Below are positions 1 to 5,130 of a DNA stretch of 5,130 bases, in pieces. The position numbers and the translations under genes are program-made. Position 1 is the stretch's first letter. Each line of letters opens with the position of its first letter. This DNA comes from Bacteroidota bacterium (GTDB lineage Bacteria; Bacteroidota; Ignavibacteria; Kapaibacteriales; UBA2268), in NCBI GenBank assembly GCA_027371665.1, contig DAHXMP010000042.1, forward strand, positions 1-5,130, in the 5' to 3' direction. The notes beneath the pieces are model-generated. The model saw nothing but the letters and a program-made list of their open reading frames with translations. It made no database searches and was not told the DNA's origin.

Positions 1-22
1 TTTCACAATTTGGTTATAATTC

Positions 23-1267
23 ATGCTGAAAATATCAATACTGACAATTGGGGATGAGATTTGTATAGGACAGATTGTTAATACAAATGCTTCCTGGATA
101 GCTAACTGCTGTACGGAAACCGGTGCTAGAGCATTAATTCATGTATCTGTACCAGACGAAAAAGATATGCTGGTTAAAAATCTCGAAATGCTTATCAAAA
201 TTTCTGATGTAGTTCTATGTACGGGAGGTTTGGGGCCGACTCACGATGATATAACAAAGCCCGTACTGACAGAATTTTTTTCGGATAAACTCATATTTCA
301 CAAACCGACTAATGATTATCTTGCAGAATTGTACAAAAAAAGAGGCGTTAAATTTTCCGGCAGGAATAAAGAACTGGCCTACCTGCCTTCTAACTGTACT
401 ATTCTTCATAATCGCGTTGGTGCAGCTCCGGGAATGCTTTTTGAGAGTGCCGGAAAATATGTAATTTCAATGCCAGGAGTACCATCTGAAATGAAAGCCA
501 TTATGACTGACCATGTAATTCCTTTTATTAAAAAATTGATTGCAGACAGGAAAGAAGATATAATACTTTATAGGACGCTTCAGACAATCGGCATATCAGA
601 ATCAGCCCTGGCAGACCTTCTTGGTAAACCCTCGAAATTTCTCAGAGGAGGCTCACTGGCTTTTCTTCCTTCCTATAAAGGTGTAAAGCTTAGAATAGGT
701 GCTCAGGCTTCCGATTTTGAAACTGCTAAAATTTCTCTGGATATTATTGAAAACCATATCAGGAGTAAAACCGAAAAATTCATTTATTCAGTTGGTGAAG
801 AATCTATAAGCATGAAAGTCGGAAAACTTCTAAGAGAAAACGGCAAAACTTTGGCTGTTGCCGAATCTTGCACCGGCGGAATGCTTGGTGCCGCATTAAC
901 CGATATCCCGGGAAGCTCTGATTATTTCTTTGGGGGATTTATTGCATATAGTAATGAGGCAAAAATCAATTTGCTTAAAATTGAAAAAGAAATTATTGAT
1001 AAGCATGGTGCAGTTAGCGAAGAAACAGCAAGTAAACTTGCTGAAAATGCCAGGGCATTATTGAAGACAGATTATGGAATCGGAATTACCGGCATTGCCG
1101 GACCCGGAGGCGGAACAAAAGATAAGCCGGTTGGTACTGTATGGATTGCAATAAGCGATGTTAATTCCACTGAAGCAAAAAAATTTGTCTTTGGCGGAGA
1201 CAGGGCTATCAACCGTGAACTTTCGGTCGGGCAGGCATTTGGCATTTTGTTTTCAAAATTGAAATGA
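23..1267 (+). CDS. cinA: CinA family protein: N-terminal MoaB/MogA-like domain plus C-terminal nicotinamide-nucleotide amidohydrolase (PncC) domain
   Basis: Cytoplasmic protein of 414 residues, the usual size for full-length two-domain CinA (roughly 400-430). Residues 1 to about 170 form the molybdopterin-binding-like domain, with TIGDE at 8-12, TGGLGPTHDD at 67-76, the APGM element near 135-138 and MPGVPSEM at 150-157. A linker domain follows, and from about 262 the PncC domain, with AVAESCTGG at 278-286 (S282 is the expected nucleophile), AYSNEAK at 308-314 and the glycine-rich GITGIAGPGGG at 354-364. In studied relatives the C-terminal domain deamidates nicotinamide mononucleotide to nicotinate mononucleotide in pyridine-nucleotide recycling, and the N-terminal domain has been linked to ADP-ribose hydrolysis; this protein's activity is inferred. 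The start is well fixed: an in-frame TAA lies at 17-19 and the N-terminus matches the family. No Shine-Dalgarno is visible. The historical 'competence/damage-inducible' name is not supported by any competence gene nearby. The gene looks intact. Confidence 0.96.
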   Translation: MLKISILTIGDEICIGQIVNTNASWIANCCTETGARALIHVSVPDEKDMLVKNLEMLIKISDVVLCTGGLGPTHDDITKPVLTEFFSDKLIFHKPTNDYLAELYKKRGVKFSGRNKELAYLPSNCTILHNRVGAAPGMLFESAGKYVISMPGVPSEMKAIMTDHVIPFIKKLIADRKEDIILYRTLQTIGISESALADLLGKPSKFLRGGSLAFLPSYKGVKLRIGAQASDFETAKISLDIIENHIRSKTEKFIYSVGEESISMKVGKLLRENGKTLAVAESCTGGMLGAALTDIPGSSDYFFGGFIAYSNEAKINLLKIEKEIIDKHGAVSEETASKLAENARALLKTDYGIGITGIAGPGGGTKDKPVGTVWIAISDVNSTEAKKFVFGGDRAINRELSVGQAFGILFSKLK

Positions 1268-1390
1268 TTGAAGTCATCATTAACTATAAAAACTGATGAA
1301 ATAAAAATGGTTTTGTACATTATGAAAATAATCCAATAATTATTAATTAAAAACTTCTTAAAAAATAATATTCATTAATACAATAACAAA

Positions 1391-1447
1391 ATGAAAATAT
1401 TTATTATACTACTTGCATTATTATCTTTCATAGCAACAGCAAAGGCG
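1391..1447 (+). other. Predicted Sec signal peptide of the TPR protein
   Basis: Codons 1-19 encode a short positively charged start (Lys2), a hydrophobic core (residues 3-15) and a small-residue cleavage motif Ala-Lys-Ala before Gly20. This fits signal peptidase I cleavage. No cysteine occurs at the site, so lipoprotein processing is unlikely. The call is made by eye from composition. Confidence 0.8.
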
Positions 1448-2485
1448 GGTGATTACAAGGCTGATTCTGCACAAGCCCATAACTACCTTCTTAGAGCTAT
1501 TGACAGCATCAACACCGGCAAATTCAATGAAGCCGTAATTTTATGTGATAGTGCTTCGATTCTCGACCCGCACAACATTGCATATCCTTATGAAAAGGCA
1601 CTTGCTTTTTATAAATTGAATCAGATTGATAGTGCTATAACAATCCTTGACTCATTGACAAAAATCAAAACAACATCCGACCAGGTATATCAAATGCTTG
1701 GTAATTGTTACGATGCTTTGGGAAAGCCTGACATAGCCATTGAAATATATAATAACGGTTTAAAAAAATTTCCTGATTCAGGGCGGCTCTTCATGGAACA
1801 GGGTTTATATTATTATAATCAAAACGAAATAAGCGATGCTGTTAACAAATGGGAGACCGGAATATATCATGACCCTTCATTTTCTAATAACTACTATATA
1901 CTTTCTAAATTTTACTCTAAATCGGGGTTGAGCATTTGGTCTCTTTTGTATGGTGAAATTTACTTCAGTATAGCCGACAATGAAAACAAAGTCAAAGAAT
2001 TGAACCGCTTACTATTCAATGTTTATGAAAAATCTTTTTATACAAAGAAGGACTCTTCTATTATCATTAAATTTACAACCATGACAATAACAAGCCCCGT
2101 CAAAAGACCGGATATTGATTTGCCTTTCGAAATGGCTTACCAGAGTGTTATGGAAAAAGCTTCAGATGGCCTGTTACCTAAGGATTCAAGCAGGTTTAAT
2201 ATCGAAACTTTATACAAAATCAGGGAAAAATTCATTGAAATCTGGTTTGATGAAAAATTAAATACTAAGTTTAAAAATGTATTATTCGACTGGCACAAAA
2301 CATTAATTGATTATAACCTGTTTGAAACCTATACCTATCTCCTTTTTGCCGAAGCAAGAGTGGAGGAATTCAACAAATGGGTGGTTAAAGACCAGCCAAA
2401 GCTTAAGAAAGATATTAATGAGCTTATTAATAAATATCCATTTATTGTTGACAGTACACACTTCCTGCAAAAATATCAGTTGTAA
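1391..2485 (+). CDS. Exported tetratricopeptide-repeat protein, function unknown
   Basis: Protein of 364 residues. Residues 1-19 look like a Sec signal peptide: Lys at position 2, a hydrophobic run over 3-15, then a likely cleavage site AKA|GD. There is no lipobox cysteine, so a soluble periplasmic protein is expected. Residues about 28-163 read as four consecutive 34-residue TPR helix pairs (approximately 28-61, 62-95, 96-129, 130-163), with the typical small and aromatic positions and a closing Asp/Pro (LDP at 58-60, FPDS at 127-130, DPS at 161-163). A degenerate fifth unit may span 164-197. TPRs are protein-interaction scaffolds. The C-terminal part (about 205-364) is mixed helical, rich in aromatic and lysine residues, and I cannot assign it to a family. 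An in-frame TAA at 1376-1378 limits the start to this ATG or a later one, and the signal peptide supports this one. The 123-nt upstream gap is very AT-rich, with no clear promoter or Shine-Dalgarno. Partner and role cannot be told from the sequence. Confidence 0.88.
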   Translation: MKIFIILLALLSFIATAKAGDYKADSAQAHNYLLRAIDSINTGKFNEAVILCDSASILDPHNIAYPYEKALAFYKLNQIDSAITILDSLTKIKTTSDQVYQMLGNCYDALGKPDIAIEIYNNGLKKFPDSGRLFMEQGLYYYNQNEISDAVNKWETGIYHDPSFSNNYYILSKFYSKSGLSIWSLLYGEIYFSIADNENKVKELNRLLFNVYEKSFYTKKDSSIIIKFTTMTITSPVKRPDIDLPFEMAYQSVMEKASDGLLPKDSSRFNIETLYKIREKFIEIWFDEKLNTKFKNVLFDWHKTLIDYNLFETYTYLLFAEARVEEFNKWVVKDQPKLKKDINELINKYPFIVDSTHFLQKYQL

Positions 2486-2513
2486 CAAAATATTGAATTT
2501 TAAAATTTTTTTG

Positions 2514-2544
2514 TTGAATTAACATAATTAAATCTTTAAATTTG
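2514..2544 (+). promoter_or_regulatory. Candidate Bacteroidota-type promoter for speA
   Basis: TAAATTTG at 2537-2544 matches the Bacteroidota -7 consensus TAnnTTTG exactly. A TTG at 2514-2516 (with another at 2511-2513, part of a TTTG) lies 20 nt (or 23 nt) upstream, within the usual spacing for the -33 element. Transcription would start a few bases after 2544, giving a leader of about 40 nt before the speA ATG. This is the only such match I found in the intergenic regions. The sequence is very AT-rich, so a chance match is possible. Confidence 0.5.
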
Positions 2545-2590
2545 GTTGAATTTTTATAAACGAAATAATAAATAGCAAGGCGATAATTTA

Positions 2591-4480
2591 ATGAGGAAAT
2601 GGAGAATAGAAGATTCCGCAGAATTGTATAATATAAATGGCTGGAGCGGAGATTATTTTGATATTAATGAACATGGCAACGTTATCGTTACACCAAAACG
2701 AAATGGTGCACAGATTGACCTTAAAGCACTCATTGACGAGCTGCAGCTTAAGGATGTATCTCTCCCGGTACTCGTCAGATTCCCGGATATTCTCGACGAC
2801 CGTCTTGAATCAATTACAAAATGTTTTGAAAAGGCAGCCGAAGAATACGAATTCAAAGGGAAATATTACACTATTTATCCTATTAAGGTTAACCAGGTTA
2901 GACCGGTTGTCGAGGAGATAATTCGTCACGGGAAAAAGTTTAATATTGGACTTGAGGCTGGTTCCAAGCCAGAGTTGCATGCTGTTCTTGCAATCACGAC
3001 GAATCCCGATGCCCTCATCATCTGCAACGGATATAAGGATGAGGATTTCATAGAGCTTGCTCTTCTTGCTCAGAAAATGGGCAAACAAATTTATCTGGTA
3101 GTCGAAAAATTAAACGAATTAAAACTCATAATCTCTATTGCAAAAAAGTTAAAAGTAAAACCAAATATCGGAATCCGCATTAAACTTGCAAGCGGCGGAA
3201 GCGGGAAGTGGGAAGATTCCGGCGGCGACCAAAGCAAATTCGGATTAAATGCCAGCGAACTCCTCGAAGCCATTTCAATTGCAGAACACAATAACGTGCT
3301 TAAACAAATCAAAATGATTCATTTTCATATCGGGAGCCAGGTAACCAAAATCAGAAAAATTAAAAATGCTTTAAGAGAGGCAGCCCAATTTTATGTCGAA
3401 CTTAAAAAATTAGGGTGTAATATTGAATTTGTTGATATCGGCGGCGGACTTGGCGTTGATTATGACGGAACAAGGTCTGCAAATCCAAGCAGTATTAACT
3501 ACTCTTTGCAGGAGTATGCTAACGATGCTATTTATATGATACAGGATGCTAGCGACAAGAACAAACTGCCTCATCCTAATGTTATTACAGAATCGGGACG
3601 CTCCCTGACAGCTCATCATTCGGTCCTTATCTTCGATGTTCTTGAAATGACAACACTCCCTGAATGGGACTATGATGTAAAAATTAGCGAAAAAGACCAT
3701 GAACTTATCCGTGAATTATATTCTATTCTCGAAGCAATTAATCAATCGAATATGCTCGAGTCATGGCACGATGCTATGCAGATAAGAGAAGAAGCACTGG
3801 ATTTGTTCAGCCTTGGTTTACTTGACCTTAAAGTAAGAGCACTGATTGAAAGACTTTTCTGGACCATAGCAAGGGAAGTTAGCTCGCTAAGCAACGAAGC
3901 GAAACACACTCTCGATGAACTGAGGCCTCTATCAAGAATGCTATCGGATAAATATTTCTGCAATTTTTCATTATTTCAATCATTACCCGATTCATGGGCT
4001 ATTGACCAGGTATTTCCTATTATGCCTATTCACAGGCTTAATGAAAAACCGCTTCTTAATGCAACCATCCAGGACATCACATGTGATTCAGACGGTAAGA
4101 TTGATAATTTCATCGGTTTGAGAAATTTTTCGCATTATCTCCCTTTACATAAGCTTAGAACAGATGAATCCTATTACTTGGGAGTTTTTCTTATCGGTGC
4201 CTACCAGGAAATTCTCGGCGATTTGCATAACCTTTTTGGGGACACGAATGCCGTACATGTTGTTTTAAATGACGCCGGATATGAAATCGAACAGGTTATA
4301 GACGGTGAGACTGTAGCAGAAGTCCTCGATTACGTGCAATACGATGCCAAGAAACTTGTCCGCATTATGGAAACATGGGTCACAACATCCGTCAAAGAAG
4401 GAAAAATTACAATGCAGGAAGGGAAGGAATTCCTTTCCAATTATAGGTCAGGATTGTACGGATACACTTATCTTGAGTAA
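2591..4480 (+). CDS. speA: Biosynthetic arginine decarboxylase (PLP-dependent, SpeA type)
   Basis: Converts L-arginine to agmatine and CO2, the entry step of the agmatine route to putrescine and spermidine. Its 629 residues are close to the family size (E. coli SpeA is about 658). The alanine-racemase-like barrel carries YPIKVNQ at 96-102, where K99 is the expected PLP Schiff-base lysine. It is followed by the glycine-rich GSGKWEDSGGDQSKFGL segment at 204-219, HFHIGS at 244-249 (H246 expected to stack on the cofactor), the phosphate-binding DIGGGLGVDYDG at 282-293, and ESGRS at 334-338 (E334 expected at the pyridine nitrogen). The C-terminal beta domain has TCDSDGK at 497-503, with the conserved Cys498, and GAYQEILGDLHNLFGD at 536-551. 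The ending YGYTYLE is typical of the family. An in-frame TAG at 2573-2575 makes this the first possible ATG; a weak AAGG at 2577-2580 precedes it by 10 nt. No signal peptide is seen, so it is probably cytoplasmic. It ends in tandem in-frame stops (TAA TAA). No agmatine-processing gene lies in the window. Confidence 0.97.
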   Translation: MRKWRIEDSAELYNINGWSGDYFDINEHGNVIVTPKRNGAQIDLKALIDELQLKDVSLPVLVRFPDILDDRLESITKCFEKAAEEYEFKGKYYTIYPIKVNQVRPVVEEIIRHGKKFNIGLEAGSKPELHAVLAITTNPDALIICNGYKDEDFIELALLAQKMGKQIYLVVEKLNELKLIISIAKKLKVKPNIGIRIKLASGGSGKWEDSGGDQSKFGLNASELLEAISIAEHNNVLKQIKMIHFHIGSQVTKIRKIKNALREAAQFYVELKKLGCNIEFVDIGGGLGVDYDGTRSANPSSINYSLQEYANDAIYMIQDASDKNKLPHPNVITESGRSLTAHHSVLIFDVLEMTTLPEWDYDVKISEKDHELIRELYSILEAINQSNMLESWHDAMQIREEALDLFSLGLLDLKVRALIERLFWTIAREVSSLSNEAKHTLDELRPLSRMLSDKYFCNFSLFQSLPDSWAIDQVFPIMPIHRLNEKPLLNATIQDITCDSDGKIDNFIGLRNFSHYLPLHKLRTDESYYLGVFLIGAYQEILGDLHNLFGDTNAVHVVLNDAGYEIEQVIDGETVAEVLDYVQYDAKKLVRIMETWVTTSVKEGKITMQEGKEFLSNYRSGLYGYTYLE

Positions 4481-4482
4481 TA

Positions 4483-4776
4483 ATGTTTCAACAGGGAATT
4501 GATATGTACGAAAAAAGATACTATAAAATAATTCCCAAAAATCTTGATATTTACAAGAAGCAAGAACCTCCCGAACATCAAATACCTGAAGAATTCAGGA
4601 AGGCAAGAAATTTTCTTTTACAAAGACTTAATAATAAAGAATTTCAAAACTCATTTGAACATCAATTTCTCAAAGCATTAATCACGGAATTCAATAATAA
4701 ACTCAGGTTAAAGGAAAATCCGGAAATTTCAATTGCGGATGTAATAAATTACTGGCTTTTTGGCACCAAAAATTAA
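4483..4776 (+). CDS. Small basic protein of unknown function, coupled to speA
   Basis: Open frame of 97 codons that I do not recognise. The ATG at 4483 overlaps the second of speA's tandem stop codons (TAATG), leaving 2 nt between the two genes, so co-transcription and translational coupling with speA are likely. The protein is hydrophilic and Lys/Arg-rich at its N-terminus, with PPEHQIPEEF near residues 29-38. A predicted helical stretch over about 39-78 is rich in Leu, Asn and Lys, and the end is DVINYWLFGTKN. It has no signal peptide, membrane segment, cysteine pair or metal motif. A second in-frame ATG at 4504 (residue 8) has a much better ribosome site, so the real product may be 90 residues. 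Codon use and base composition look like the neighbours, and the reading frame is clean to a TAA just before the convergent gene. That the frame is genuine is inferred from its length, its position and its conventional amino-acid composition. Confidence 0.7.
   Translation: MFQQGIDMYEKRYYKIIPKNLDIYKKQEPPEHQIPEEFRKARNFLLQRLNNKEFQNSFEHQFLKALITEFNNKLRLKENPEISIADVINYWLFGTKN
4493..4497 (+). promoter_or_regulatory. Shine-Dalgarno-like AGGGA favouring the internal start at 4504
   Basis: AGGGA lies 6 nt before the ATG at 4504, good spacing for a ribosome binding site and stronger than anything before the other genes here. The ATG at 4483 has no comparable site, though it could be reached by ribosomes finishing speA. 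The site therefore bears on whether the small protein has 97 or 90 residues. Confidence 0.45.
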
Positions 4777-4785
4777 TACTTTTTT
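4757..4785 (+). terminator. Weak candidate intrinsic terminator at the end of the speA/small-ORF unit
   Basis: TTTTTGG at 4757-4763 and CCAAAAA at 4766-4772 are perfect inverted repeats, giving a 6-bp stem around a GCAC tetraloop. A run of six T follows at 4780-4785. The hairpin overlaps the last codons of the small ORF. Against it, the stem is mostly A-T and the T run starts 7 nt after the stem rather than directly at its foot. The place is right, because a convergent gene ends at 4823. Confidence 0.25.
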
Positions 4786-4822
4786 CCGATTCCGATTTAG
4801 TTGAATATCATTTCATATATTT

Positions 4823-5130
4823 TTACCCGAAAGAAGATTGGGAATAACCCTGCTTACGTCGTTTCTTTGTTCTTATTATAGCATAAATAATAAATAGAAT
4901 ACATCCTCCAAATATAACCGTGAACATTACTTTTCCCCAATCGAATGTCGGAGGATAAACCGAAACAGTTCCGTCAGGATTATCGACGTAATAAGGCTTG
5001 CTGTAATAAAATGCTCCGCTGAAAGGAGTGTACCAAAGCCAGGGCACATGTCCCATCATATATCCCATCATCAAACCCGAGCCGAAACCGTTATAACTGT
5101 GAAGGACATAATTCTGTGATAATCCTCCGG
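4823..5130 (-). CDS. Single-pass membrane protein of unknown function, N-terminus beyond the window
   Basis: Reading leftwards from the window edge, the frame is open from 5128 to a TAA at 4825-4823 (101 visible codons), so the gene is partial at its 5' end. The first ATG in view (5071), or the TTG at 5074, need not be the start: 18 sense codons precede the TTG, and no start codon suits a complete gene. The visible part begins with a Gly/Ser/Asn/Tyr-rich stretch, then a methionine-glycine patch (MMGYMMGH), then an aromatic and proline-rich segment (PWLWYTPF, and several Tyr and Pro). One clear transmembrane helix follows (VMFTVIFGGCILFIIYAII, codons at about 4930-4874). The tail is short and very basic (RTKKRRK), ending in SSFG. 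By the positive-inside rule the tail should be cytoplasmic and the Gly/aromatic part outside. I do not recognise the family. It converges with the small ORF across a 46-nt gap. Confidence 0.72.
   Translation of the reverse strand, partial: GGLSQNYVLHSYNGFGSGLMMGYMMGHVPWLWYTPFSGAFYYSKPYYVDNPDGTVSVYPPTFDWGKVMFTVIFGGCILFIIYAIIRTKKRRKQGYSQSSFG
4874..4930 (-). other. Transmembrane helix of the partial membrane protein
   Basis: Nineteen consecutive mostly hydrophobic residues (Val, Met, Phe, Ile, Leu with two Gly and one Cys) are followed at once by RTKKRRK. This is a typical stop-transfer arrangement with the C-terminus in the cytoplasm. The call is made by eye. Confidence 0.8.

Noticed and set aside
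1274..1299. Inverted repeat TCATCA...TGATGA just after cinA as a terminator
   Set aside because: The stem is only 6 bp with a 14-nt loop and no T run follows, so it does not look like an intrinsic terminator.
1072..1320. Minus-strand frame overlapping the cinA 3' end
   Set aside because: Most of it is antisense to the conserved PncC motif region, and its sequence resembles no protein family.
1335..1350. Overlapping palindromes AATAATTATT and TTAATTAA upstream of the TPR gene
   Set aside because: These are pure A/T sequence in a very AT-rich gap. Chance is the simplest explanation and no promoter element lines up with them.
2496..2512. Palindrome AATTTTAAAATT followed by a T run after the TPR gene
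   Set aside because: It is made only of A and T and has no loop, so it would not form a stable hairpin. Such palindromes are expected in this composition.
2307..2522. Plus-strand frame of 71 codons overlapping the end of the TPR gene
   Set aside because: It lies almost wholly inside the TPR coding frame, has odd composition and no start signals. It is a shadow frame.
2810..3088. Minus-strand frames within speA (also 3410-3700 and 3742-3963)
   Set aside because: They are antisense to a strongly conserved enzyme, have no domain-like features, and are explained by the coding bias of speA.
4785..4796. Tandem TCCGAT TCCGAT between the convergent genes
   Set aside because: Only two 6-nt copies, too short to call a repeat or binding site with any confidence.

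Overview
The window is an AT-rich stretch of bacterial chromosome carrying mostly conserved housekeeping genes. Three things suggest a member of the Bacteroidota/Ignavibacteria side of the tree: the leaders have weak or no Shine-Dalgarno sequences, the only recognisable promoter-like sequence has the Bacteroidota form (TTG, about 20 nt, TAnnTTTG), and there is a signal-peptide-bearing TPR protein of a kind common in that group. This placement is inference; the window has no rRNA or other marker to fix it.

Layout: 23-1267 (+) is a full-length two-domain CinA protein (nicotinamide-nucleotide amidohydrolase type). After a 123-nt AT-rich gap, 1391-2485 (+) encodes an exported tetratricopeptide-repeat protein with an unassigned C-terminal half. 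A 105-nt gap follows, holding a Bacteroidota-type promoter candidate and three phased TTGAATT copies. Next is 2591-4480 (+), a complete biosynthetic arginine decarboxylase (SpeA) with its PLP-binding residues intact. A small unknown ORF (4483-4776, +) sits directly on the speA stop codon and probably shares its transcript. On the opposite strand, converging on it, is a gene for a single-pass membrane protein (4823 to the window edge). It is cut off at its N-terminus by the end of the window.

How the genes fit together: CinA (pyridine-nucleotide salvage or repair) and SpeA (arginine to agmatine, the first step of one polyamine route) are independent metabolic functions. Neither the next gene of the agmatine route nor a competence gene lies nearby. 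The speA/small-ORF pair is the only tight coupling, so it is the best candidate for an undescribed functional link. I saw no RNA gene, mobile element, CRISPR array or clear novel system. All intergenic gaps are under 130 nt.
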